Origin: Gammaproteobacteria bacterium
Lineage (GTDB): Bacteria; Pseudomonadota; Gammaproteobacteria; UBA6002
NCBI GenBank assembly: GCA_013697705.1
Contig: JACCWJ010000002.1
Location: forward strand, 62,001 to 126,000
Reading direction: 5' to 3'
Length of the DNA: 64,000 nt
Part shown: one piece after another, positions 18,101-26,679 of the stretch
Position numbering within the stretch: position 1 is the first letter of the stretch
Layout: the number at the start of each line of letters is the position of its first letter
Made by a program: the position numbers and the translations under genes
Notes under the pieces: model-generated
The model's input: the letters and a program-made list of their open reading frames with translations, nothing else
What the model was told of the DNA's origin: nothing
Databases searched by the model: none

Positions 18101-21100
18101 CCTGGAGCCCCTTTGACCATTATGATGTGAGTAGTGTCATCCTTTATTAATTCAGACAATTGTTGTTCTCGTTTACTCACTGTTGGGGAAGTTACTGGTC
18201 TATCACTTGATGTATAGGTGACGCTATTAAAGTAATTCCAGGCCAGTTCAAGTTTAGATTGTTCAATGGTGGGGTAGCCGAAGGTAACAATTGAAGATAA
18301 ATCATGACCTATAATGTTCAACAATTCTAATTTAGAAAAACAATTCAATACATGCCAAATATTTAATCGAAATTTTTCTAAGGTATTTAATTCCATTCCA
18401 TTTTTAATTGTATTTAGCTTATCTATTCTAGTGACAAAAGTAACATTTGTATTTGAAAATGCTATTTTTGCAATCACATTTAAATAGGCATAGTCTTGGC
18501 TATTGCGGGGGTAATCATAATGAAATAATCCTTTAATTGGGTTATGTGGATGTCGTGGACGTAGGCGTATGACTTTGATCATCCTTTCAATCCGCTTAAA
18601 CGACAAATGACTGTTCAAAGGTCTTCCTTCACCACCTAAAGGTAAAAATTTTGCAAATTTTTTAAATTGAATTATTTGATCAAGGTACGGGTATAACGTT
18701 GCATCTATTACCTTTTTATAATCTTCAAATTGATATTGAATAAGTTGGTACTGACTGATACCTGTAAATTTAACAGTGTGAGGTTGTATAGAATAGACTG
18801 TAACAGGGTCACTCAGTTCGATACGTTTGCCATTCTTGTAATAATAACCTTGCTTTGAATAAAATGAGTTAAGTTTTTGGCAAGAACCATAAGACAATTC
18901 ACCACACAAAATTACTATTTTATTTTTACTCAGCGCTTTAATTATCGACCCTTCAGCTTCAGCAAATTCCACCATCCCAGTTTCAATTTGCGGGTTAATA
19001 TCTAATTGCAATACTAAACTGTTGAAGGTTGTTTGAGGGGAAACATAGATTATTTCAACTTCTTGATTTTTTGCTGTCTTAATAGCTTTTGCCAATAAAG
19101 AGGCTGTAAAATCGGGGTCATTGCTTAAAATCATAGGGCAATCTAACGGAATAGGCCCTAATGGATCATTCAAGGGTGTTGCCATTGTATGAGCAGTGTT
19201 GGTTAAAACATTTTCGATAGCAGCCCCCGGCGCTAGAAAAAAATGGAAAGCTCTATTCGGATAATGTTCGGCTACATAAGTATTTAGATAGTTCCAATCC
19301 GATTTTGGTAGGGTTTCAGTAATATAAAAATAATAATGTTCGTCATCATAGTTGTGTAGTAAACCATGGGTATCAGTGGTGGCTTTTGTATTTGCAACCG
19401 CTAATGTTTCATAGCATGAATGGATATTATGTAAGCCAATATGAATAGGTTTTTTATTGGCATTGGGCATTTTATCAGAGATGATAATATTTTTTGCAGA
19501 CAGGGTGGCTTCATGTTTGAGAGTAATAATAAACGATGGTGGTATAAATAATTTTTGTCCATTGTATAATATATAATCATCATATTGGAGCCTTTTCATT
19601 AGTTCATCAAATGCTTTATTATTTATGGGTGGGTTGATTATTATCAAATGTCCACCAGATTGAATAGCTTCAACCAATTTCCCATGAGCTAATTCGAGTG
19701 CATGTCCTGAAAAGTTGATTTTACCTAATACCCATTGTCTCCATTGGACACTCTCATGTAAGTTTATGGTATATTCATTAAGACTATTATCTTTAAGCTT
19801 TGGTAATGAGGAGGGCATTAAGTCATTTTGGAACGTGAATAATTTGCACCGTGTCATAAACGCTGAACAGGATGACTGTAAATCATCGGTAATTCCGATA
19901 ATTTTAATCTTCTGTTTATTAACTGGATTTCCTAAAATGGTTGGTGCTTTATCTAAAATACTTTTATAACTGGCCATTTGCGTCGCAGTGAAATTAGCCC
20001 AGTTTATGACAACAACGCCCCCCTGACTAATCAACTCTTTGAGTGGACCATCACGCAATAGGCGTTTACCATTATTTATTTGGAAACATTGAAAATAGAG
20101 TGAAAAATCCTCCGGCTTATTTATGTATAAATAAAAACCTGTTGTCGATGCTTGTTTCACATGCTCATGTATTTGTTGACTTATAACAAAGGGGTCATGT
20201 GATTTTAGATATTTAACTAATGGAACTAAAATAGGAGACAGCAATAAATCATCCCAATTACTAATCTGACTTGATGCAATTAATTCGCGGAAAAGCGGTA
20301 AATAAATTCTCTCCATTATTTTGGTAGTAAATTTATCAATGGGTGGCATCAATGGGGTTGATAGTATTAGATCATTAGCAGTGGGGAGATTAGCTTTAGC
20401 GTGCTCTGCCCCTTCAAGAGCTGCATTGAGTAACTTCTCACGTACTACAATGGGAGTTTCATCCAATAAGATAGATCCACCCAAATCGATACGTAGTGCC
20501 TGTAGATCACCCCCTTGTTCTAAAGTGAAAAAGAGAAAACAAAAACTATGCTTTTCACTGATGATTTGTTGTACATTGACTCCTAAATATTGTGATAATA
20601 GAAGCATCGCATAGCTTCGATGGCGGCATACACCTTTCCTTTCAATGATGATTTGCAGCATATTATCTAGGGTACCTGATTCTGTAGTTTGATCTAAGTC
20701 TACATCGTCAAATCTACAGTAATCTGCTAGGGAAAGTATTTTCTCGATAATTGGTCTTTCATTATCAAATACAAATAGTAATTCTTTGGGTAAATTTGGC
20801 TTGGCAGCATTGATACATTGAGTGATATCATCAGATAATAAAGAGGGGACAAAAGATTCGATAATAGCATTGCTGGGTAATTTGTCGTAAACGGGGGATC
20901 TAGAATAGGTATAATGAAAAACAATGCGTGGTATTGGTTTGCTTGCCTTGAAATAAAAATGTTTATGCTTTTCATTCCAATATAATGATATATCATTGGA
21001 ATGATCCGTCATTAATCTTAATAAATTTTTTGTAATTATGGGATTTTTTGAAGGTAATGAATAAAAATCATTTGGCTCAATATCATCACCCACTAATCGG

Positions 21101-24100
21101 ACGATGATAACGTTGTCGTCTTGTTTATCAAATAGATCACTTTTATTTTGTTGTGTTAGGGGCTCAATAGCAAAGTCATATAATTGTGTAGATTGATGAT
21201 TCACTGTAAATTGAAGTTGCTGACCTTGCAGGTTTATCTGATCTAATATTTCAATGCAATAATGGTCTGGATTAGGTGCCTCATAAGGATCAATAAACGT
21301 AACAGAGAACTTACCCCCTGCTCGGTGAACAGTATCGTTTTTACCCGTTTTTGTGTCGGGGCTATATCGACTTTTGGAGTTATAAATAGCGACTGGACAC
21401 TCTTTATTTAATCGAGTTAATTCATCACTATCTTTAACCAATAATTCATCTTGTAACCTACGCCAAATTGCCTCCACATCAAGATGTGATAATTCTGATT
21501 GAACGGAATATTCTACAAATTCACAACTATCAGGCAAACTATATACAATATAATTTGGCATTTTAAGTAATCCGGCATATACAAACTTCTTTAAGGTAAA
21601 TAATTTTGTTATCCCATTTATTTCAATATCTGGGCCTGCATTACTAACTAGAAGAAAGCGTATATCTGTACAATTTTTAAAATTTAAATTACTAGCATGG
21701 CAATAAATGTGTACATCGCGCAATTTTTGGCAATGGTTACTATTAATTTTTAAGGTTGTTTTTTGCAGATTGGTAATATTTATGTATTTTAAAATTGGCA
21801 ATTTTTCTATATTAATAATCTCTAGCCTTCCTGAGCAAGTAAAGCTTTCTAAATTAATATTTCGAGATAAATCAATTTTAGCTAATGCGCAATCTAGAAT
21901 AACCAGTGTTCTTAGATATCTTAATGATGAGAAATTTATATTCGTTATCCGTGAGCAAGAATTGATACACAAGTATTCTAAATTTGGCAAAAATGTAAAA
22001 TCGATATTCTGTATGTTTGTGCAGTTATCGATCTTTAACACTTTTAAATTATATAATGAATTATTAAAGATAATACTTTCACACTCTGAATCCATTATGC
22101 GCAATTCGACTAATGACGGCAAGAAGGATAAGTTAATCGTATTGCTTTTAACTTTATCTATTTGTAATACTTTCAATAGCGGGCAGTTATCAACGCTTAT
22201 ATTTTCTTTTATTACATTTTCTATTTTTATAAATTCTGTGTTTGGAAAATCACAAATGTTATCGAGGTTAGGATTAGATAGGCACATTTTCTTTGCTGTT
22301 AATTTATGCATGCTGATATCATAAATATTTAACTTTAACTCTTTTTGTCGCGCATTGAAATTACCGATAATACGAATATTATCTTGGTTTGGAGTTTTAA
22401 ATATCATCAGATGATTGCAATCCATAATATCAATTTCGATCGGTATCGCTGCTATGCCATTTGCAATCATGGATGTTAAATTTCTTATTTTTGATAATTT
22501 AATATTTGAGGTTATGTTGGTTACAGTTAGCGAGTTTAATTTCTCATGATTGCTCAGTAATTTGATGACATCGTCATTTAACTCGTGGATAACTATACCA
22601 GTCAAATCTGATTTTATAATATTAAGGATGAACATTGTTTGTTGATAATCCAGAGTTGGCAGTTCCAAATTTTTTATGGGCAGCACACCCAATTTATGTT
22701 CTCCAATCAGTTTAATGCGACTGCTATTTAAAGAAAGTTCTTCTAACTGCTCAGCCTCTGTTATGTCTAATGTGAATGATTGTAATTCTTGTGGGATCTT
22801 AAAAGATGTTAAACATCGTGTAACTTTAAATTGCTTTAATTGGTCAGCGTTTGTGAAATGAATTTTTTTTAGCACTTCGATAGCTTGATAATTGTTGTTA
22901 TTAACTCCCCCGCAAAATATAGCAGGACCCACATAATTATCTGTGCTTGGTGGGTTGGTTATTTTTAAAGATTGTAATCGGTCATCTATCTCTAAATATG
23001 ATAAAACAGTATTCTGTGCGAATATGATTGATTGTATAGTTGGATTCTTAAGGATTAATTTTTTTAATGAGCGACAGTTATTTAAATCAAGCACTTTTAA
23101 TTTGTTACATCGAGTATTATTTTGTATTACAAGTTCTTCTAAATTATGGGCATTGGTAAAATCAATATTTTTTACGCTACTTTCCGAGATAGTTAATCGA
23201 CGAAGTTTTTTAGCATGCCAAAGATCTAATGAGTGTATGGCGACAAATCTAAGATTTAACTCTTCTAAGATATTATTTGAGCTGTCAACTAAATCTATTT
23301 TTACGAGGTCGTTTACTTCTGAACTCTTGGATATCATTTGTATTTTTTTGTATTTATCAGTTTTAATGGCAATTTTTTTATATCGTCCAGAACTATTTAT
23401 ATGGCCAATAATTGCGAAATGTTTGTTATAAAATTGAGTGTCTATTTTTATAATGAGATCTGTGATATTTGGGAGGCTTTGAAGTACCGATACTTCTTCT
23501 TGAGTTAGACGTATAATATCGGATAAATCTGCACATGTTAACTTTGATAAATCAATATTTTCTAAATACTTTCTTAAATCGTTATTGGGAAAAGGCAATG
23601 TTAAAGTGAAATTTAACCTCTGATTAAGTATACTGATAACACTGTCATATTCCATATCATCAATAATTTTTATGCCATCCAGAGATTGTCCTTGGTGTGA
23701 TAAAGCCTGTTTGACATGCTCTTCTTTCATTGGAGTTATTAGTTGACGAGTTTCCCATAATTGTACTGAGTTACTAATTGGCTTGGTCACGGCAAATCTG
23801 ATATCTTTTCCCAACCATAAATAAATTTCAATATGATGATATGTCAGTAGCTGGTTTAGAAAAGAGATAACTACCTGGTCAGGAGGAGTATCTCGAAAAT
23901 ACGTACTACTAATTATTATTTTAATTTTACCATTACGTTGTGGGTTACCTTCCCGCGCAATCCATGCATTAGCATTATTTTCGATTAAGCCTAACCATGA
24001 ATCGTAATAGCTATCCGGACCAGTAGTTTGATAAGTGGTAGTAATTTCGGAATGATCATCAGTAGATTTTAGTTTTAACGTGTTATCAATCGAATTTTTG

Positions 24101-24114
24101 TCGTAATAAGGCAT
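15118..24114 (-). CDS. Giant LRR / transglutaminase-like / multi-AAA+ protein, candidate secreted effector
   Basis: This 2998-residue protein has a domain order I do not recognise as a named family. Residues about 205-855 are irregular leucine-rich repeats ('LEELNLRFVAIHSLDL', 'LRRLTISESSVKNIDF'). Around 1130-1215 there is a transglutaminase-like core: C1163 in 'RKGVCRHRSYAML', H1189 in 'EKHSFCFLF' and D1210 in 'LRIDLGG', in the right order and spacing for a Cys-His-Asp triad. Two intact AAA+ ATPases follow. The first has Walker A GAPGVGKT (2002-2009) and Walker B 'VLLLDEANM' (D2045/E2046). The second has Walker A GDAGLGKS (2263-2270), Walker B 'AVILDELNL' (D2325/E2326), a sensor Asn N2442 in 'FGSQNPSS', and 'ALRNR' as a likely arginine finger, in dynein/midasin AAA_5 style. 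Residues about 1355-1785 hold three degenerate copies of the AAA Walker B-sensor segment. A helical region and a Gly-rich hydrophobic stretch (about 2885-2960) end the chain. A PmrA-like box lies 43 bp upstream. Function unknown; a host-directed role is inferred. Confidence 0.85.
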   Translation of the reverse strand: MPYYDKNSIDNTLKLKSTDDHSEITTTYQTTGPDSYYDSWLGLIENNANAWIAREGNPQRNGKIKIIISSTYFRDTPPDQVVISFLNQLLTYHHIEIYLWLGKDIRFAVTKPISNSVQLWETRQLITPMKEEHVKQALSHQGQSLDGIKIIDDMEYDSVISILNQRLNFTLTLPFPNNDLRKYLENIDLSKLTCADLSDIIRLTQEEVSVLQSLPNITDLIIKIDTQFYNKHFAIIGHINSSGRYKKIAIKTDKYKKIQMISKSSEVNDLVKIDLVDSSNNILEELNLRFVAIHSLDLWHAKKLRRLTISESSVKNIDFTNAHNLEELVIQNNTRCNKLKVLDLNNCRSLKKLILKNPTIQSIIFAQNTVLSYLEIDDRLQSLKITNPPSTDNYVGPAIFCGGVNNNNYQAIEVLKKIHFTNADQLKQFKVTRCLTSFKIPQELQSFTLDITEAEQLEELSLNSSRIKLIGEHKLGVLPIKNLELPTLDYQQTMFILNIIKSDLTGIVIHELNDDVIKLLSNHEKLNSLTVTNITSNIKLSKIRNLTSMIANGIAAIPIEIDIMDCNHLMIFKTPNQDNIRIIGNFNARQKELKLNIYDISMHKLTAKKMCLSNPNLDNICDFPNTEFIKIENVIKENISVDNCPLLKVLQIDKVKSNTINLSFLPSLVELRIMDSECESIIFNNSLYNLKVLKIDNCTNIQNIDFTFLPNLEYLCINSCSRITNINFSSLRYLRTLVILDCALAKIDLSRNINLESFTCSGRLEIINIEKLPILKYINITNLQKTTLKINSNHCQKLRDVHIYCHASNLNFKNCTDIRFLLVSNAGPDIEINGITKLFTLKKFVYAGLLKMPNYIVYSLPDSCEFVEYSVQSELSHLDVEAIWRRLQDELLVKDSDELTRLNKECPVAIYNSKSRYSPDTKTGKNDTVHRAGGKFSVTFIDPYEAPNPDHYCIEILDQINLQGQQLQFTVNHQSTQLYDFAIEPLTQQNKSDLFDKQDDNVIIVRLVGDDIEPNDFYSLPSKNPIITKNLLRLMTDHSNDISLYWNEKHKHFYFKASKPIPRIVFHYTYSRSPVYDKLPSNAIIESFVPSLLSDDITQCINAAKPNLPKELLFVFDNERPIIEKILSLADYCRFDDVDLDQTTESGTLDNMLQIIIERKGVCRHRSYAMLLLSQYLGVNVQQIISEKHSFCFLFFTLEQGGDLQALRIDLGGSILLDETPIVVREKLLNAALEGAEHAKANLPTANDLILSTPLMPPIDKFTTKIMERIYLPLFRELIASSQISNWDDLLLSPILVPLVKYLKSHDPFVISQQIHEHVKQASTTGFYLYINKPEDFSLYFQCFQINNGKRLLRDGPLKELISQGGVVVINWANFTATQMASYKSILDKAPTILGNPVNKQKIKIIGITDDLQSSCSAFMTRCKLFTFQNDLMPSSLPKLKDNSLNEYTINLHESVQWRQWVLGKINFSGHALELAHGKLVEAIQSGGHLIIINPPINNKAFDELMKRLQYDDYILYNGQKLFIPPSFIITLKHEATLSAKNIIISDKMPNANKKPIHIGLHNIHSCYETLAVANTKATTDTHGLLHNYDDEHYYFYITETLPKSDWNYLNTYVAEHYPNRAFHFFLAPGAAIENVLTNTAHTMATPLNDPLGPIPLDCPMILSNDPDFTASLLAKAIKTAKNQEVEIIYVSPQTTFNSLVLQLDINPQIETGMVEFAEAEGSIIKALSKNKIVILCGELSYGSCQKLNSFYSKQGYYYKNGKRIELSDPVTVYSIQPHTVKFTGISQYQLIQYQFEDYKKVIDATLYPYLDQIIQFKKFAKFLPLGGEGRPLNSHLSFKRIERMIKVIRLRPRHPHNPIKGLFHYDYPRNSQDYAYLNVIAKIAFSNTNVTFVTRIDKLNTIKNGMELNTLEKFRLNIWHVLNCFSKLELLNIIGHDLSSIVTFGYPTIEQSKLELAWNYFNSVTYTSSDRPVTSPTVSKREQQLSELIKDDTTHIIMVKGAPGVGKTRTARQLIRAMNLECYEGEADIEAWKSDQRDSVLLLDEANMAIPGTWDSLKGFINQHKKIVATCNPETFNRYYHDLFQQYAETIYFSMPVDSYIQNKILEPLLLECLNENNANVIASDMLLVYNLAKKYNPTYFYSTRDLENLCQRFIVLYQQQNNAHTVTNEILYSSCVSEFAGTIFYPDVRQKFNAELSTKFGVSPQPQHEIIKVSDTCLIPSEKSYIIDCIKQCILIRNKALAAKQPQPQPFYYKRGVLLEGDAGLGKSYLIKALLEKFGFENHSFSSNNNTHKYYYELSVSDDDAVRGILIKANLEGSAVILDELNLGEELEALLLKLLMGENVITENDTYYLKSFPKKDELPNYKNSYICLKGGHVYYINNQGTSASPLISDIAKYQLIINKLTPSGIGLKQSLSSNDYKNLVSLFIPKPGLIVFGSQNPSSVIGRKSLSSALRNRLQVIYMEGYLRKSLIAIARESGIPEPEAFVAAYLKMHKNEPDITNMRTFYSALSLAQERGVTYEGQIKEINDEVEITPPPAINEEKISQTAETSNEVLTIPQDVKQEHLKEPPDLLMVLKNTLPQAKIRHYFDDDIPDGSSIEIVFSDTQDGLIFSFVMKKLNISDNNCNPSFLITNTDSLLTGKIYQIQAELTKAFHPSQNKLFFLYNEVTSERQFFEHENERSIQTIIQELANVLFTLPAKLIEAEDSPYQIISENLIKIWKNIHCDKELFLKELELQTRGKAEIHEEINKLLQKLIRSFLAFEYKISRETIPQVMAKTYYELYLVTHSLLAFQKVMTIIEYEKIRALFQPLYQHLEILMCQQPSLYTANNSPYPILFKHMTNLCQELQDNRRELAINKNKYLKIIEKSSYELDRQLYGKAPMNKKTKALLCGLLGALVGFVLGATIGAVATAYVGGCGGIITAAIGAAKGFSIGTAIGASSGAITIAGLTSGIGIFNSYKKQNAFKLHQGEIDARFHPDTILTLKNIPEMAQKQRR

Positions 24115-24143
24115 GCGAGCTTTTCCAATATTGGTTAATTTTA

Positions 24144-24176
24144 AGTATAACCGACAATTATTAAGAGAGGATTAAC
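24144..24176 (-). promoter_or_regulatory. PmrA-like box and -10 of the giant LRR/AAA+ gene
   Basis: On the minus strand the sequence reads TTAA (24175-24172), 7 bp, TTAA (24164-24161), 11 bp, then TATACT (24149-24144). The half-sites extend to gTTAATccT and cTTAATaaT, close to the Legionella PmrA consensus half-site cTTAATatT repeated every 11 bp. The -10 lies 30 bp before the ATG at 24114. The same geometry occurs at two other genes in the window. Confidence 0.65.
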
Positions 24177-24200
24177 CAGTGTTTTTAAATGCGTGAGATC

Positions 24201-24350
24201 ATGGCAACCGCATCAAAAACCCCCTTGACAAACATTTGAGGCTTGAATTTCCCTGGATTTCGCTACGCTACATCCAGGCTACTTTGAGTGATGTAGCCGG
24301 GATGTAGCGTAGCGAAATCCAGGATTTATTCAGTTTGATGCGGTTGGCAT
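24201..24350. repeat. Nested palindromic repeat element (MITE/REP-like, about 150 bp)
   Basis: The inner palindrome (24252-24323) has arms of about 31 bp. They begin CCTGGATTTCGCTACGC, end GGCTAC, and are separated by about 10 bp. An outer inverted pair flanks it: CAACCGCATCAAA at 24205-24217 matches its exact complement at 24334-24346, extendable to 17 bp with one mismatch. The segment 24237-24288 is identical over 52 bp to 39908-39959. Related palindromes occur at 26576-26650 and 33209-33240. This is a dispersed repeat family of the kind common in gammaproteobacterial genomes. Confidence 0.8.
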
Positions 24351-24540
24351 GCAATGGCCCATGCGTAACTCGGTTGAAAAGGGGTTTCGGAACTTAAATA
24401 TGAAATGGCTTAAGTGAGTCGATAATTAAATTGTATATGGAGTGATGATGTTTTCCGCATGGTAATTGAAATCATCCTAGTAAGTTGCTGTCGCTTGGAT
24501 AGATCGTTGGGTTAATCGCGAAAGAAATGATGCTAAGCTC

Positions 24541-26454
24541 TTAGTATTTAGATTTTAACACCACTCTTTCATCTTCTTCATTGCTGGAGAGTTGTTCTTC
24601 ATTGCTGGGGAGTTGTTCTTCATTTTTATTTTTATCGTCACTACCAAAGTTTATTCGCGCACGATTTTGACTTAAACGAATGGAGCTCGAAGCTGATCCA
24701 ACGGACAATTTTATTGGTAGCGTTACTACTTGCTCAGCAATTTTCTTCTTAGGAGTTAATAATATCACACTATTGCTTCTTGACGTTTGGCGGGCTGGTT
24801 TATCCTGAATGATAACAACTGGAGCCTCTTGCTGTTGATCTGCTCCCTCTAAATTGTTCACCTTGGAAAGAGGAGTGGAGGTAATGAGTGATAGAAGGTT
24901 AGACGCAGCCATATAACAGTCTTTTGTAATATATTTAGGTTTAACAAGAGCGAACCAACTATCATTGAGCGATACAGCAGTTGAGAGTGCTGTTATTTTT
25001 TCAAATGATGTTTTAATCGGATCATTAATAATGTCATATATAACAGCAATGCCTTTGGGAACTGTAATTTTTTTATCATTAAAAGTTACGTCTGTTCCTT
25101 CAAACCAACCTGCTTTATCTGCCCAAAAATTCAGATGAGTTAATTTATGCTCGTCCGTGAAAGTTTTAAGCATTGAAGTATATCGTAAATCAACAAGTGC
25201 TTCATAATCCAGTTTTAGTGATTCAAGTAAAAGATCATCCGTTGAATCTTCTTTCATATCCGGGTTAATAATACTCTGTAGAGCCTTCGTATAAAATTCA
25301 ATACAGTTGAGGTCGCCTAATTTTGAACCTTCCTCTAGATACTGTTTGGCCTTTTCAAGTGCATTAATTTCATCATTATTTTTTTGTAGGGTGTTCTGAT
25401 AGATATGTATTCCCATTCCATAACAAGCTGCACCTCGGGATCCTGAGTTAGATGGGACCTTAGAGTATAGGGATAGCGCACCGGCAATATTCCGTTTCTG
25501 AAGTTCTTGATTTGCGCTTGTTAAATACCAGGAAGCGATGAAATCAATGTTTGCTTGATTTATTCGATCAAAACCATTGGAGGGAAAGTTTTTAACAAAG
25601 AAATTTAAACCAACCGGATGAAGAGAAGCGTCTTCCGAAGCCAATAAATTTAAAAATTTATTGGGGTGTGTATTCAGGTAGCTATCATTAGCTCCCACTA
25701 ATGAGGCAGTATACTGTATTTCCAAAGAAGAAATTTTAAAGCGGTTTATATACTGGATTCTTCTTGCTGCATAATCGGTAACCTTCCTATCAGAACTTTG
25801 AAAATACGCGCGGCGGTATAATTTGACGGCCTCAAGCCATTTTTCATTTTCTTCATGCATACCGGCCCTATTAATCATAGCCGAAACATTCTTCAGTTTT
25901 ATTGCTCTATCAAATAATGCAATAGCTTTTGGGTATTTTCGTGTATCTCTAGCGATACAGCCTGCGGCATTCATTGCCTCGGCATGTCCCAGCTCTATGG
26001 CTTTATCGAATAAGGGAATGGCTAATTCAGTATTCTGAGAGCAGCCTTCCCCTTTATGATGCATCCATGCCATAAAATACAGCGCAGCTCGATTAGTCGG
26101 GTCCTTATTAATAACCTGCTTAAATAAATCAAAGGCGGTTCTATAGTTGCCTTCGGTATAATACGAACAAGCAATACGACATATTGCATCAGAGTTACCA
26201 AGCTCTTGTGCTTGAAAAAATAAGGAATCGGCGGCAGCGTAATTTACTTCACCACCCTGACCAGTTTCATGCATACATGCACGAAGATACATTGCATGAG
26301 AGTTTTTATTGGCAATTTCCTCATCAAAACACTCAATACAGCGTGAAAGCTCTTGTAGAGATAATTTCCCCTTATCGATGCGGGAACGTAGTAAGCGGGT
26401 AGCTCCTGTTTCACCCTGGAGGCTTGCTTGTAATATCTTTTCGAAGTTAATCAT
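24541..26454 (-). CDS. Sel1/TPR-repeat protein with acidic C-terminal tail, candidate effector
   Basis: This 637-residue protein has helical Sel1-like/TPR repeats over about residues 45-240, for example 'ADSLFFQAQELGNSDAICRI', 'PLFDKAIELGHAEAMNAAG' and 'ALFDRAIKLKNVSAM', with weaker repeats around 330-390. These repeats are protein-protein interaction scaffolds and are frequent in Legionella and Coxiella effectors. No signal peptide is present. The C-terminal 100 residues are low-complexity and end in the acidic segment 'NEEQLPSNEEQLSSNEEDE' before a short basic tail, resembling the Dot/Icm E-block signal. A PmrA-like promoter lies upstream at 26501-26532. The partner of the repeats is unknown. 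Confidence 0.8.
   Translation of the reverse strand: MINFEKILQASLQGETGATRLLRSRIDKGKLSLQELSRCIECFDEEIANKNSHAMYLRACMHETGQGGEVNYAAADSLFFQAQELGNSDAICRIACSYYTEGNYRTAFDLFKQVINKDPTNRAALYFMAWMHHKGEGCSQNTELAIPLFDKAIELGHAEAMNAAGCIARDTRKYPKAIALFDRAIKLKNVSAMINRAGMHEENEKWLEAVKLYRRAYFQSSDRKVTDYAARRIQYINRFKISSLEIQYTASLVGANDSYLNTHPNKFLNLLASEDASLHPVGLNFFVKNFPSNGFDRINQANIDFIASWYLTSANQELQKRNIAGALSLYSKVPSNSGSRGAACYGMGIHIYQNTLQKNNDEINALEKAKQYLEEGSKLGDLNCIEFYTKALQSIINPDMKEDSTDDLLLESLKLDYEALVDLRYTSMLKTFTDEHKLTHLNFWADKAGWFEGTDVTFNDKKITVPKGIAVIYDIINDPIKTSFEKITALSTAVSLNDSWFALVKPKYITKDCYMAASNLLSLITSTPLSKVNNLEGADQQQEAPVVIIQDKPARQTSRSNSVILLTPKKKIAEQVVTLPIKLSVGSASSSIRLSQNRARINFGSDDKNKNEEQLPSNEEQLSSNEEDERVVLKSKY
24574..24618 (-). 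repeat. 21-bp tandem repeat inside the acidic tail of the Sel1-repeat gene
   Basis: Two 21-bp units (24574-24594 and 24595-24615) differ at one base, and a partial third copy follows. They encode the repeated heptapeptide NEEQLxS. The repeat lies exactly in the presumed secretion-signal region, so copy-number change would lengthen or shorten the acidic block without a frameshift. Confidence 0.75.
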
Positions 26455-26500
26455 ACTATTTCTCGTGAATTTTTAGGGCTTTAATGATGACCAATACCCT

Positions 26501-26532
26501 ATGATAAACCTCCATCCTTAATAGACTCTTAA
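26501..26532 (-). promoter_or_regulatory. PmrA-like box and -10 of the Sel1-repeat gene
   Basis: The minus strand reads TTAA (26532-26529), 7 bp, TTAA (26521-26518), 11 bp, TATCAT (26506-26501). The spacing is identical to that upstream of the genes at 24114 and 63543. The start codon at 26454 is 46 bp downstream of the -10. Confidence 0.6.
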
Positions 26533-26570
26533 ATAGAGTGGAAATGTGTAATTTTTCGTGATTTGTGGCT

Positions 26571-26654
26571 GTTTCCCTTGATTCCGCTTCGCTGCATCAA
26601 GGCTACATTGATATATATAGTAGCCTTGATGCAGCGAAGCGGAATCAAGGAAAT
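26571..26654. repeat. Perfect 31-bp-arm palindrome (dispersed repeat family)
   Basis: The arms at 26576-26606 and 26620-26650 are exact inverted copies around a 13-bp AT-rich centre. The arm starts CCTTGATTCCGCTTCGC and ends GGCTAC. It has the same layout as the elements at 24252 and 39922, with CTTGATTCC in place of CTGGATTTC. It lies between rmuC and the downstream Sel1 gene, both minus strand, where a stem of this size could act as a transcription barrier. Confidence 0.8.
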
Positions 26655-26679
26655 CCCTTAGGCCAGATGGGGTAGGGCG

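Larger units (their letters stand above)
24115..24540. other. Intergenic region between two candidate effector genes
   Basis: The 426 bp contain no plausible gene. The first 60 bp hold the PmrA-like promoter of the minus-strand giant gene. Bases 24201-24350 hold a nested palindromic repeat. The remaining 190 bp up to the stop of the Sel1-repeat gene show nothing I can identify. Confidence 0.6.

Noticed and set aside
21707-23431. Long plus-strand open frames opposite the LRR region
   Set aside because: They are antisense shadows of the AT-rich LRR coding sequence, without ribosome-binding sites or recognisable motifs.
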